DNA of 64,000 bases, taken from NCBI RefSeq assembly GCF_004355005.1, contig NZ_SMSJ01000020.1, positions 27,102-91,101 on the forward strand. Reading direction: 5' to 3'. Both the position numbers and the translations under genes were made by a program. The stretch comes from Dankookia rubra. GTDB taxonomy: Bacteria > Pseudomonadota > Alphaproteobacteria > Acetobacterales > Acetobacteraceae. Below, in pieces: positions 46,499 to 57,072 of the stretch. The notes below the pieces were generated by a model, which made no database searches, was not told the origin of the DNA, and worked only from the letters and a program-made list of their open reading frames with translations. Position 1 is the stretch's first letter. Each line of letters starts with the position of its first letter.

Positions 46499-47389
46499 AT
46501 GGCCCTGCAGTTTACGCCCCTGCATCCGCTGTTTGCCGCCGAGGTCGGCGGGCTCGACCTCCGCACCACGCCGGGGCCCGGCATCTGTGCCGAGATCGAC
46601 CGCGCCATGGATCGCTATGCCGTGCTGGTCTTCCGCGACCAGCGGCTGGACGACGACCACCAGATGGCCTTCGGCCAGGCGCTCGGCACGTTGGAGGAAG
46701 CCCGCGCCACGGTCGATGCGCACAAGCACCGGCTGAAGCACAGCCGGATGGCAGACATTTCCAACCTCGACGTCAACGGCGCACTGTTGGCGGCGGATGA
46801 CAGGCGGCGGATGTTCAACCTCGGCAACCAGCTCTGGCACAGCGACAGCAGCTTCAAGGCAACGCCGGCGAAGTATTCCATGCTGCATGGCCGGGTCGTG
46901 CCACCGCAGGGAGCCGACACCGAATTCGCCGACATGCGCGCCGCCTGGGACGCGCTGCCGGAGGACATGAAGGCGCAAATCAAGGACCTCGTCACTGAGC
47001 ACAGCTTGATCTACTCCCGTGGCTCGATGGGCTTCGAAGACTATACGCCGGAGGAGAAGCTGGCCTTTGCCCCAGTGAAGCAAAGGCTGGTGCGCTGGCA
47101 TCCCGGCTCGCAGCGGCATTCGATCTACCTGTCCGCGCATATCGGCCAGATCCTCGGCTGGCCGCGGCCGGAGGCGATGATGCTGATCCGCAACCTGACC
47201 GAGTTCGCCACGCAGCGCGCATTCGTCTACGCGCACCAGTGGCGTCCATGGGACCTGGTGATGTGGGACAACCGCAGCACCATGCACCGCGCCCGACCCT
47301 TCGACGACAAGCGCTTCCCGCGCGACATGCGGCGGGTCACGCTAACCGACGTGGCGCCGACGCTGGAGCAGCAGATGGCGGCGGAGTAG
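46499..47389 (+). CDS. TfdA/TauD family Fe(II)/2-oxoglutarate dioxygenase
   Basis: A 296-residue dioxygenase. The iron ligands are H114 and D116 (LWHSDSSF) plus a distal His in MWDNRSTMHRARPFD, and the 2-oxoglutarate Arg is expected in the following DMRRV. It couples decarboxylation of 2-oxoglutarate to hydroxylation of a substrate; TfdA (2,4-D), TauD (taurine) and alkylsulfatase relatives all share this fold, so the substrate is open. The ATG follows GGAGGATACGCCG. A paralog is at 56107. A palindromic site lies just upstream. Confidence 0.92.
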   Translation: MALQFTPLHPLFAAEVGGLDLRTTPGPGICAEIDRAMDRYAVLVFRDQRLDDDHQMAFGQALGTLEEARATVDAHKHRLKHSRMADISNLDVNGALLAADDRRRMFNLGNQLWHSDSSFKATPAKYSMLHGRVVPPQGADTEFADMRAAWDALPEDMKAQIKDLVTEHSLIYSRGSMGFEDYTPEEKLAFAPVKQRLVRWHPGSQRHSIYLSAHIGQILGWPRPEAMMLIRNLTEFATQRAFVYAHQWRPWDLVMWDNRSTMHRARPFDDKRFPRDMRRVTLTDVAPTLEQQMAAE

Positions 47390-48101
47390 GGCCGCAGGAG
47401 CGCCGCTGGCCTGCCTGCCACGCCGCCGCTTGCCCTTCTACCCGTGGCACGCAATGCTCCGTGCCGCCGCTTGAGACAAGACATACCCGGAACCTACAAA
47501 GTAATCGTCGTCAAGAATGTCCCGCCATAAACGGGGATCATCCTGTACCAGTGGCTGCCGGAGGGTCAGGGCAGCCTGGTGTTATTCGTCTGGTTCACCG
47601 CCCAGTGCGCGCCGAGCACCAGCAAGACCTTCGCCTGAAAAGCTGAGCTCGCCTTTGTTTGCGAGAACCCATCAAAGCTTGCAGCGGGTGCTGTGTTCGA
47701 TTCGACCGAGATCCTGGGTTACAGTTCCGCCTAGGCCAGCCAGGTCGCGCTCGGGCTAGGATCGCGAGTTGCGTTTCAAAGACCACAACGGGTGTGACCC
47801 CAACGGCAGGCTGCAGGTCGTCCAGGACGCGGCAGTGCCCCCCGGCGCCGGTGCGGTCGGCTTCGCGGTCGGCGGCTGCCCTGCTCTCTTGTGCAGGCGG
47901 TGGAGCCGGGACGGACCCTGACCACCCTGCCTCGCCCGGACTACTGGATCGCCCTTGGCCCTTGTACGCCGGGCGAGGTGCTAACCCGGCCCGCGGTCGG
48001 CTCCGCCACGTGGCTGCCACTGCCACCGAGCGGCGGCGAGGTCGTCGCGGTCCTCGGCATGGACCATTCCTGGTCGTTCCGCAGCGAAGGGTAAGCCGGC
48101 C
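47390..48101. other. Low-confidence region, possible gene remnants
   Basis: A 712-bp gap between the dioxygenase and phosphatase genes with less biased composition (for example about 47480-47560). I find no confident gene. Two short stretches read like protein: a segment ending SLVLFVWFTAQCAPSTSKTFA (about 47575-47637), and 47877-48094, reading PRPDYWIALGPCTPGEVLTR and GEVVAVLGMDHSWSF, with an upstream part (about 47763-47880, QVVQDAAVPPGAGAVGFAVG) in a different frame. This looks like a decayed or frameshifted gene. Confidence 0.4.
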
Positions 48102-48677
48102 TCAGCCGTAAGCCTCGCCCGCATCCACCTCCCTGCCCCGCCCGGCGTTGCGCATCACCTGCGCCAGGTGCGGGCGGATGTTCAGCTGGTGGCGATAGAG
48201 CGCCGCTGCCGCCGCCGGCAGCGTTCCTTCGCGCCCCAGCATCGCATCGCCGATCTCGAGAATCCTGAGGTTCGGCCAAGCCTTCTCGCGGATGCCGAGG
48301 ATGCCCTGCAGGATCTCCTCCGCCCCCAGCGCCGGCCGCGCCTGCGCCAGGATCAGCGCCATGGATGCGGTGGAGCGCGAAATGCCGGCGTGGCAATGCA
48401 CCAGCAGCCGCGACGCCGCCTCAGCCTCGAGGTCCCGGCCGAAGGCCAGCACGGCGCGCACATCGGCTTCCGAGGGCGGGATGGTTCCGGCCGCATCCTC
48501 GATCACGTCGTGGAAGCGCAGTTCCAGCTTGGCATGCTCGCCGAAACTGCCGAAGGCCTCCGGCACCGGCCAGTCCGGATCGAGGATGGAGAGGACATGG
48601 CTCACCCCGGCCTCGCAATGGCCGGACAGTTCCTCGATGCCGCAGACGGTGAGGCCGAAGGGGAAGTGCATTTCCAT
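48102..48677 (-). CDS. Tyrosine/dual-specificity phosphatase-like protein
   Basis: A 191-residue protein with the phosphatase loop C95-x5-R101 in VHCHAGISRS. A general acid Asp is expected near LRFHDVIED. The N-terminal EELSGHCEAGVSHVLSILDPD and the tail NIRPHLAQVMRNAGRG are typical of bacterial proteins annotated as tyrosine phosphatases. It should dephosphorylate tyrosine, serine/threonine or a small phosphate ester. The start codon is ATG 48677; the next gene (radA) is divergent. Confidence 0.88.
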   Translation of the reverse strand: MEMHFPFGLTVCGIEELSGHCEAGVSHVLSILDPDWPVPEAFGSFGEHAKLELRFHDVIEDAAGTIPPSEADVRAVLAFGRDLEAEAASRLLVHCHAGISRSTASMALILAQARPALGAEEILQGILGIREKAWPNLRILEIGDAMLGREGTLPAAAAALYRHQLNIRPHLAQVMRNAGRGREVDAGEAYG

Positions 48678-48797
48678 GGCGCGAGGATGGGTCCGCGTGG
48701 CAGATCGGTCCAGACCCGCCGCGGCGGAATCGGATGACGCCGCGATGCCGGAGCGCTACAACCATGTTCACGTTTTGCCCCAATAGGAGCCAGCCGC

Positions 48798-50261
<1,464 letters not shown>

Positions 50262-50382
50262 GCCCAGGAGCGGCGGGGCGCCGCCGGGCAGGTCGCGTGG
50301 CCCAACTCGCCCCCCGGCATCATGGGACTGTTCCCGCCGCAAGGCGCCGGCCATGCTGGCGCAAAAGCGACCGAGGAAACGC

Positions 50383-51363
50383 ATGCCATTGCCCCGCCGC
50401 GCCGTCCTGGCCCTGCCCTTCCTGTTGCCGGCCATCCGTGCCTGGGCCCAGAGCAACTTCCCCGACCGCCCGGTCCGGCTGATCGTCCCCTTCGCCCCGG
50501 GCGGCAATTCCGACACCGTGGCGCGGGTTATGGCGCCGAAGCTCTCGGAGAAGCTCGGCCAACCGGTGGTGGTGGAGAACCGCGCCGGGGCTGCCGGCAA
50601 CGTCGCCGCCACCGCCTTCGCCCGGGCCAAGCCGGACGGCACCACGATTTTTCTCGGCTCGAACGGCCCCCTGACGGTCAACCCGGTGATCCAGGCCAAT
50701 CTCGGCTACGATCCGGCGCGCGACTTCACGCCCGTGGGCCTCTTCGTCCGCACCCCGAACGTCCTGGCCGTCCGCCGCAGCGTCCCGGCGCAGACCCTGG
50801 CCGAGTTGATCGCGCTCTCGCAGTCCGCCCCGGGCAGCATCTCCACCGGGTCGTCCGGCACCGGCAGCACCTCCCACCTGGCGATCGAGAGCTTCAACGC
50901 GGCGACCGGGGCCGGCCTGCAGCACGTGCCCTATGGCAGCGGCGGGGCGATGACACCGGACCTGATCGCGGGGAACATCAAAGCCGGCATGACCGAGATC
51001 TCCACCGTCCTGCCACTCCATCGGGAAGGCGTGGTGCGCATCCTCGCCACTGGATCCGCCAAGCGGCTGGCGGTGGCGCCCGAGGTGCCGAGCTTCGACG
51101 AGGCAGGTGTCCCCGGCTTCCGCGCCGCAGCCTTCGTCGGCATCGTGGCCCCGAGCGGCACACCGGCCGAGGTGGTGGCGACCATCGCCGGCGCCGTCGC
51201 CGCCGCGGTAGCCGACCCCGACAACCGGCAGCGGCTGGAAGAGATGGGCAGCGAGATGGCGACACCCGGGGAGGCGACCCCGGCCGGCTTCGCCGCCTTC
51301 CTGGCGCGCGAGAGCGCCTGGACCCGGGCGGCGGCGGACCGCGCCGGGTTGCGACCGGGCTGA
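50383..51363 (+). CDS. TctC/Bug family binding protein, orphan (third), between radA and cvpA
   Basis: A 326-residue Bug protein with a signal peptide ending AWAQ. The mature protein has [45 protein letters not shown] and LQHVPYGSGGAM. ATG 50383 (MPLPRRAVLAL) follows GAGGAAACGC; an ATG ten codons upstream is possible. It is inserted between radA and cvpA, which are neighbours in many relatives. Confidence 0.93.
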   Translation: MPLPRRAVLALPFLLPAIRAWAQSNFPDRPVRLIVPFAPGGNSDTVARVMAPKLSEKLGQPVVVENRAGAAGNVAATAFARAKPDGTTIFLGSNGPLTVNPVIQANLGYDPARDFTPVGLFVRTPNVLAVRRSVPAQTLAELIALSQSAPGSISTGSSGTGSTSHLAIESFNAATGAGLQHVPYGSGGAMTPDLIAGNIKAGMTEISTVLPLHREGVVRILATGSAKRLAVAPEVPSFDEAGVPGFRAAAFVGIVAPSGTPAEVVATIAGAVAAAVADPDNRQRLEEMGSEMATPGEATPAGFAAFLARESAWTRAAADRAGLRPG

Positions 51364-51463
51364 GCCGCCCCGCCGCCCCCGCAACAGCGCGTGCCTGCCC
51401 CGCTCCCGCCGGCTGGCGCTTGCGTGGACACCGGCAGCCCCCGGCCGCTATATGCGCGGCACG

Positions 51464-52024
51464 ATGACCTGGGTCGATTTCGTGGTGCTGGCGGTGCTTG
51501 CCGTCTCGGCGCTGCTCGCCTTCATGCGGGGGCTTGTGCAGGAAGTGTTGGGGGTCGGGGCCTGGATCGGCGCCGCCCTGCTGGCGCTCGCGCTCTACCC
51601 GCGGCTGTCGCCGCTGCTGGAAGGCAGCGTGGAGCCGGCTTGGCTGGCCAATGCCCTGGCCGCCGGCGGCGTTTTCCTGGTGGTGCTGGTGGTGCTGAAG
51701 ATCCTGATCAGCTTCGTCGCCCGCTTCGTGCAGGATTCGGTGCTGGGCGGGACCGACCGTGCCCTCGGATTGGTCTTCGGCGTCGCGCGGGGTGCGTTTC
51801 TCGTCATCCTCGCCTATATCCTCGGCGGCATGGTCCTGCCCGCCGCCGATCGCTGGCCCGAGGCTGTCCGGGATGCCCGGGTACTGCCGCTGGTCGTTGA
51901 TGGCTCCCATTGGGTGGTGGCCCAACTGCCACCCGAGTACCGGCCCCGCGTCGCCGCCCCCCCGGCCCGCGGCCTGCCGACCCAGGACGACTTGATGCGC
52001 CCGCCGGCCCGCAACCGGACGTGA
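51464..52024 (+). CDS. cvpA: CvpA family membrane protein
   Basis: A 186-residue CvpA with four transmembrane helices. TWVDFVVLAVLAVSALLAFMRG starts the family pattern, and GLVFGVARGAFLVILAYILGG is the conserved later region. CvpA is a membrane protein needed for colicin V production and for envelope integrity. ATG 51452 four codons upstream is an alternative; neither has a clear ribosome site. It precedes purF by 10 bases, the classical cvpA-purF order. Confidence 0.92.
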   Translation: MTWVDFVVLAVLAVSALLAFMRGLVQEVLGVGAWIGAALLALALYPRLSPLLEGSVEPAWLANALAAGGVFLVVLVVLKILISFVARFVQDSVLGGTDRALGLVFGVARGAFLVILAYILGGMVLPAADRWPEAVRDARVLPLVVDGSHWVVAQLPPEYRPRVAAPPARGLPTQDDLMRPPARNRT

Positions 52025-52034
52025 GGACACCCGC

Positions 52035-53510
52035 ATGACCGACCTGTCCACCCGTCCGCATGACGACGACAAATTCCAAGAGGAATGCGGCGTCTTCGGC
52101 GTTTGGAACGCCACCGACGCCGCGGCGCTTACCGCGCTCGGTCTGCATGCCCTGCAGCATCGCGGGCAGGAAGCGGCCGGCATCGTGGCGCTGGACGATG
52201 CCGGCATCTTCCACGCCCATAAGGGCCAGGGATTGGTGGGCGACACCTTCTCCAATCCGAAGGTCATGGCGGCGCTGCGCGGCAGCGCGGCGATCGGCCA
52301 CAACCGCTACGCCACCACCGGCGAGACCGCGCTGCGCAACGTCCAGCCGCTCTATGCCGACTTCGCCTTCGGCGGCTTCGGCGTGGCGCATAACGGCAAC
52401 CTGACCAACGCGCTCGGCTTGCGGCGCAACCTGGTCAACCGGGGCTGCCTGTTCCAGTCGACAACGGACTCGGAGGTGTTCATCCACCTCATCGCCATCA
52501 GCCTCTATTCCACCGTGGTGGACCGGCTGATCGACGCGCTGCGCCAAGTGCAGGGCGCCTATAGCCTAGTGGCGCTGCACAACGGCGCGCTGATCGGCGC
52601 GCGCGACCCGCTCGGCGTCCGGCCGCTGGTGCTGGGCCGGCTGGGCGGAGAAGGCGGCGCCGCGCCGTCCTGGGTGCTGACCTCGGAGACCTGCGCGCTC
52701 GACATCGTCGGCGCGGAGTTCGTCCGCGACATCGATGCCGGCGAGATCATCGTCATCGACGACAAGGGCGTGCACAGCATCAAGCCCTTCACCAAGCAGC
52801 AGGACCGCTTCTGCATCTTCGAGTACATCTACTTCGCCCGGCCGGATTCGATCGTCGAGGGCACGCCGGTCTACCAGACCCGCAAGAGCATCGGCGCCGA
52901 GCTGGCGCGCGAATCGGGCGTCGCGGCCGATGTGGTGGTCCCGGTGCCGGACAGCGGCGTGCCGGCGGCGATGGGCTATTCCATGGAAAGCGGCATCCCC
53001 TTCGAGCTCGGGATCATCCGCAACCACTATGTCGGCCGCACCTTCATCGAGCCGACTGACCAGATCCGCAACCTCGGCGTCAAGCTGAAGCACAGCGCCA
53101 ACCGGCCGATGCTGGAAGGCAAGCGGGTCATCCTGGTGGACGACAGCATCGTCCGCGGCACCACCAGCCGCAAGATCGTCGAGATGGTGCGCGCCGCCGG
53201 CGCGAAGGAAGTGCACATGCGCATTTCCTCTCCGCCCACCACGCATAGCTGCTACTATGGCATCGACACGCCGGAGCGCGGCAAGCTGCTGGCGGCGCAG
53301 CACGACCTCGAGGAAATGGCGAGGATCATCGGCGTGGACAGCCTGGCCTTCATCTCACTCGATGGGCTCTACCGCGCGCTCGGCAAGCCGGGCCGCGATC
53401 CGGCAAAACCCGCCTATTGCGACGCCTGCTTCACCGGCGACTACGGCATCCCGCTGACCGATGCCGGGGACAACCAGGACCGGCAGCTCTCGCTGCTGCA
53501 GGCGAGCTGA
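52035..53510 (+). CDS. purF: Amidophosphoribosyltransferase
   Basis: A 491-residue enzyme that makes phosphoribosylamine from PRPP and glutamine, the first committed step of purine synthesis. The catalytic Cys is C18 (EECGVFG), so a 17-residue propeptide should be removed. The PRPP loop is VILVDDSIVRGTTS. Cys residues in DRFCIFEY, CYYGID and YCDACFTG match the iron-sulphur type (Bacillus-like). The stop overlaps the SDR start by one base (TGATG). Confidence 0.97.
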   Translation: MTDLSTRPHDDDKFQEECGVFGVWNATDAAALTALGLHALQHRGQEAAGIVALDDAGIFHAHKGQGLVGDTFSNPKVMAALRGSAAIGHNRYATTGETALRNVQPLYADFAFGGFGVAHNGNLTNALGLRRNLVNRGCLFQSTTDSEVFIHLIAISLYSTVVDRLIDALRQVQGAYSLVALHNGALIGARDPLGVRPLVLGRLGGEGGAAPSWVLTSETCALDIVGAEFVRDIDAGEIIVIDDKGVHSIKPFTKQQDRFCIFEYIYFARPDSIVEGTPVYQTRKSIGAELARESGVAADVVVPVPDSGVPAAMGYSMESGIPFELGIIRNHYVGRTFIEPTDQIRNLGVKLKHSANRPMLEGKRVILVDDSIVRGTTSRKIVEMVRAAGAKEVHMRISSPPTTHSCYYGIDTPERGKLLAAQHDLEEMARIIGVDSLAFISLDGLYRALGKPGRDPAKPAYCDACFTGDYGIPLTDAGDNQDRQLSLLQAS

Positions 53511-54220
53511 TGCCGAAGCCGCTGGAGGGCTCTGTCGCCCTCGTCACCGGCGCCTCCCGCGGCATCGGCGCCGCCGTGGCGCTCGAGCTCGCCCGGCTCG
53601 GCGCGCATTGCGTGCTGACCGCCCGCACTCAGGGCGCGCTCGAGGAGATGGACGACGCGATCCGCGGCGCCGGCGGTCAGGCAACGCTCTTTCCGCTCGA
53701 CCTGATGAAGGACGGCGAGAAGCTTGACATGGTCGGGCCATCCATCGCCCAGCGTTTCGGACGGCTCGACATCCTGGTACATGCGGCGGGGGCGCTGTCG
53801 AAGCTGACGCCGGTGGCACACATCATGCCGCGGGACTGGCAGGAAGCGGTGGCGGTGAACCTCTCGGCGGCCTGGCGGCTGATCCGCACCTGCGACCCGC
53901 CGCTGCGCGCCGCGAAGGCCGGCCGCGCCGTCTTCCTGACCGACGGGCTGGTGGCGGAGCCGCGGGCCTACTGGGGCCTTTATGGCTTCGGCAAGGCGGG
54001 GCAGGAACACCTGGCGCGGTCCTGGGCGGCCGAGGTCGCCAATACGCCGCTGCGGGTGAACCTGTTCGACCCCGGCGCCGTCGCCACCAAGCTGCGCGGC
54101 ATGGCCATGCCCGGCGAGGACCCGGCCTCGATCGCCCAGCCCGGGGATGTCGCGCCGCAGATCGCCGCGCTCTGCCTGCCGGTCGAGATGCGCAATGGCG
54201 AGGTCATCCGCCTCGCCTGA
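53510..54220 (+). CDS. Classical short-chain dehydrogenase/reductase
   Basis: A 236-residue SDR. The cofactor motif is TGASRGIG, the structural LVHAAGAL corresponds to NNAG, and the catalytic Tyr/Lys pair is in YGFGKAG (YxxxK). The usual catalytic Ser is replaced in VFLTDGL, where Thr stands at or near its place. The substrate is unknown. Its ATG overlaps purF TGA, indicating translational coupling. Confidence 0.9.
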   Translation: MPKPLEGSVALVTGASRGIGAAVALELARLGAHCVLTARTQGALEEMDDAIRGAGGQATLFPLDLMKDGEKLDMVGPSIAQRFGRLDILVHAAGALSKLTPVAHIMPRDWQEAVAVNLSAAWRLIRTCDPPLRAAKAGRAVFLTDGLVAEPRAYWGLYGFGKAGQEHLARSWAAEVANTPLRVNLFDPGAVATKLRGMAMPGEDPASIAQPGDVAPQIAALCLPVEMRNGEVIRLA

Positions 54221-54232
54221 TGTGAGGGTCGC

Positions 54233-55063
54233 GTGAACTACCGCCACGCCTTCCACGCCGGCAATTTCGCCGATTGCATGAAGCACGCGCTGCTGGTCTG
54301 GCTGCTGCGCGCCCTGGCGGCGAAGGAGAAGCCCTTCCGGGTGCTGGACACCCATGCCGGCATCGGCAGCTACGACCTCTCCGAGGCCTCGGAGGCCGAG
54401 CGGACCGGCGAATGGCGGCGCGGCATCGGCCGGCTGCTGTCGGTGGAGGACGGGCCGCTGGCCGACTACGTCGCCCTGGTCCACGCCGCCGGGGCCCAGG
54501 CGCGCTATCCCGGTTCCCCCGCTTTGGTCGCCGGCCTGCTCCGGCCGCAGGACCACCTGCTGGCCTGCGAACTGCACCCCGACGACGCCGCGACGCTCCG
54601 CGCCGCCTTCCGCCGCGACCCGCAGGTCGCCGTCCACCACCGCGACGGCTGGGAAGCGCTGAAGGCACTGACCCCCTTTCCGGAAAAGCGTGGCCTGGTG
54701 CTGGTCGACCCGCCCTTCGAGCGGGAAGGCGAGTTCGAGCGGCTGGCGCAGGGCATCGCCCTGGTCTCCCGCCGCTTCCGCGGCGCCGTGCAGGCCTGCT
54801 GGTACCCGATCAAACATCGCGCCCCGGTGCGCGCCTTCCACACTGCACTGCAGGAGAGCGGGGTGCGCGACCTGGTCGCTGCCGAGTTCTGGCTGCGCGA
54901 GCCAACCGACCCGCAGCGGCTGAACGGCTGCGGGCTGCTGGTCGCCAACCCGCCCTGGAGATTCGAGGCCGAAGGCGGTGCCATCCTCGCCGCGTTGCTG
55001 GAAAAGCTTGGCGATGGCGAGCCGGGCCAGGGCTGGGCCATGACCCGAATCGCGGAGGAATAG
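54233..55063 (+). CDS. rlmJ: 23S rRNA (adenine(2030)-N6)-methyltransferase
   Basis: A 276-residue RlmJ. The N-terminus NYRHAFHAGNFADCMKHALL is the family signature; VLDTHAGIGSYDL is the SAM region and LVDPPFE is the catalytic DPP(Y/F)-type motif. It methylates A2030 of 23S rRNA in helix 72. The start is GTG 54233 with GAGGG just upstream. It ends two bases before the gpsA ATG. Confidence 0.95.
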   Translation: MNYRHAFHAGNFADCMKHALLVWLLRALAAKEKPFRVLDTHAGIGSYDLSEASEAERTGEWRRGIGRLLSVEDGPLADYVALVHAAGAQARYPGSPALVAGLLRPQDHLLACELHPDDAATLRAAFRRDPQVAVHHRDGWEALKALTPFPEKRGLVLVDPPFEREGEFERLAQGIALVSRRFRGAVQACWYPIKHRAPVRAFHTALQESGVRDLVAAEFWLREPTDPQRLNGCGLLVANPPWRFEAEGGAILAALLEKLGDGEPGQGWAMTRIAEE

Positions 55064-55065
55064 GC

Positions 55066-56046
55066 ATGGCGCGGCTCGCTGTCCTCGGCGCCGGCGCCTG
55101 GGGCACCGCGCTGGCCCTGCAGGCGGGGCGTGCGGGGCAGGCGGTGACGCTCTGGGCGCGCGACCCGGCACGGGTGGCGGCGATCACTGCGGCCCGGGAG
55201 AATGCCCGGTACCTGTCGGGCGTGGCTCTGCCGGCCGGCCTTGGGGTGACAGCCGACCTGGCCCAGGCGCTACGGGGCGCCGAGACCGCCATCCTCGCGG
55301 TTCCGGCGCAGCACCTGCGGGCCTTCCTCGACGGGCTGCCGGGCAAGGCACCGCCGCTGGTCCTGGCCGCCAAGGGCGTGGAGCGGTCGAGCCTGCTGCT
55401 GCCGCTGGAACTGGTGGAGGCGCTGCGGCCAGGCCTGCCCGCCGCCGTGCTGTCCGGGCCGAATTTCGCGCATGAGGTCGCCGCCGGCCTGCCCGCCGCC
55501 GCCGTCGTCGCCAGCCAAGACGCGGCGCTGCGGGAACGGGCGGGCGACCTGCTGGCGACGCCCGGCTTCCGGCTCTATGGCTCTGACGATCCCGTCGGCG
55601 TGCAGGTCGGGGGTGCCACGAAGAATGTCATCGCCATTGCGGCGGGAGCGGTGATCGGCGCTGGGCTCGGCGAGAACGCGAGGGCGGCGCTGGTGACGCG
55701 CGGGGTGGCGGAGCTGTCGCGACTGACCGTGGCGCTCGGCGGCCGGGCGGAGACGGCGGCGGGGCTTTCGGGCCTTGGCGACCTGCTACTGACGGCCTGC
55801 GGCCCGGCTAGTCGCAATACCTCGCTCGGCATGGCGCTGGGGCGTGGCCGGGGCTTGGCGGAGGTGCTGGCGGAGCGCGCCGGCGTGACAGAGGGCGTGG
55901 CGACCGCGCCGGCGATGGTGGCGCGCGCCGCGGCGGCCGGGGTGGAACTGCCGATCTGCCAAGCGGTCGCCGACCTGCTCGCCGGCGGCCTGACGGTTGC
56001 CGAGGCGATGAGGAGGCTGCTGGCCCGGCCGCGACGGGACGAGTAG
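55066..56046 (+). CDS. gpsA: Glycerol-3-phosphate dehydrogenase [NAD(P)+]
   Basis: A 326-residue GpsA. The cofactor motif is LGAGAWGTALA, the substrate-site lysines are in LAAKGVE and GATKNVIAIAAG, and SGPNFAHEVA is conserved. It reduces dihydroxyacetone phosphate to sn-glycerol-3-phosphate for phospholipid synthesis. The ATG follows the GCGGAGGAATAG end of rlmJ. It ends the plus-strand run that starts at radA. Confidence 0.96.
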   Translation: MARLAVLGAGAWGTALALQAGRAGQAVTLWARDPARVAAITAARENARYLSGVALPAGLGVTADLAQALRGAETAILAVPAQHLRAFLDGLPGKAPPLVLAAKGVERSSLLLPLELVEALRPGLPAAVLSGPNFAHEVAAGLPAAAVVASQDAALRERAGDLLATPGFRLYGSDDPVGVQVGGATKNVIAIAAGAVIGAGLGENARAALVTRGVAELSRLTVALGGRAETAAGLSGLGDLLLTACGPASRNTSLGMALGRGRGLAEVLAERAGVTEGVATAPAMVARAAAAGVELPICQAVADLLAGGLTVAEAMRRLLARPRRDE

Positions 56047-56106
56047 CGCTTTTCTTTTTTGCGCAGGTTCACGCCTGAAGGCGCGGAGGCCCCCCCGCGA
56101 TCGGTG

Positions 56107-56994
56107 CTACGCCGCCTGCTGAAGCGTCGGCGCCATGTCCGCCACCGTGGTGCGGTGCAGGTCGCGCACCTGGGTCGAATCGTAGCGCCGGGCGCGGTGC
56201 ATGGTGACGCGGTTGTCCCACATCACGAGGTCATGCGGCTGCCAGACATGGGCATGGACGAACTCACGCTGGGTCGCGTGCTCGGTCAAGTCGCGCAGCA
56301 GGGCGCGGGCTTCCGGCACCGGCCAGCCCTGGATGGCACCGGCATGGGCCGAGAGGAACAGCGAGAGCCGCCCGGTACGCGGATGGCGGCGCACCAGACG
56401 CTGCGGCACCGGCGCCCATTTCGCCAGTTCCTCCGCGGTGAAGTCGGTGAAGCCCAGCACGCCGCGGCTGTAGATCTGGCTGTGCTCGGTCACGAGGTCG
56501 CGGACCTGCGCCTGCATCGCCGGATCGAGCGCATCCCAGGCGGCGCGCATGTCGGCGAATTCGGTGTTGCCGTCCTGCCCCGGGATCACCCGGGCGGAGA
56601 GCAGCGAGAATTTGGCCGGCGTCGCCTTGAAGCTGCTATCGCTGTGCCAGAGCATGTTGCCGAGCGAGAAGAGCCGCTTGCGGTCGTCCCGCGCCATGAC
56701 GCTGCCGTCCTGGTGCAGGTTGGAGATGTCGTTTACCTCCATGGACAAGCGCCGCGCCTGGCCCTGGACGATGTCGCCGGTGGCCAGTTCCAGCGGGCCG
56801 AAATGGCGGCTGAAGGCGACCTGCTGCGCGTCGTCTATGTCCTGGCCGCGGAAGACCAGCACGCCGTAGCGGTCCATGCCCTCCTCGATCGCCGCAGCCT
56901 CGGCGGCGGAGACGCCGGCGCGGATGTCGACGCCAGAGGCCTCGCCGACGAAATCGGGGCGGGCTGGGTTGGCGGGGCGGATGGAGAGGGTCAT
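56107..56994 (-). CDS. TfdA/TauD family Fe(II)/2-oxoglutarate dioxygenase (paralog)
   Basis: A 295-residue dioxygenase. The iron ligands are H117 and D119 (LWHSDSSFKATPAKFS) with a distal His in MWDNRVTMHRARRYD. It shares long identical segments with the gene at 46499 (for example NTEFADMRAAWDAL-like and SQIYSRG stretches), so the two are paralogs. A substrate cannot be read from sequence. ATG 56994 has GAGGAACCC upstream. It converges on gpsA and is followed upstream by nth. Confidence 0.92.
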   Translation of the reverse strand: MTLSIRPANPARPDFVGEASGVDIRAGVSAAEAAAIEEGMDRYGVLVFRGQDIDDAQQVAFSRHFGPLELATGDIVQGQARRLSMEVNDISNLHQDGSVMARDDRKRLFSLGNMLWHSDSSFKATPAKFSLLSARVIPGQDGNTEFADMRAAWDALDPAMQAQVRDLVTEHSQIYSRGVLGFTDFTAEELAKWAPVPQRLVRRHPRTGRLSLFLSAHAGAIQGWPVPEARALLRDLTEHATQREFVHAHVWQPHDLVMWDNRVTMHRARRYDSTQVRDLHRTTVADMAPTLQQAA

Positions 56995-57072
56995 GGGCCG
57001 GGTTCCTCGTCGCGGGGTCTCTGCCCCTTCTGGCGGCGCCCAGTTTAGCTCCGGACGCGGCGGCCGGCCATG

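Noticed and set aside
47595-48026. A minus-strand gene of about 143 codons in the unassigned region
   Set aside because: Arg/Pro-rich composition with no motif or ribosome site; it looks like a shadow frame.
50270-50284. Small hairpin after radA as a terminator
   Set aside because: Only a 6-bp GC stem with a 3-base loop and no T-run; such stems are expected by chance in this DNA.
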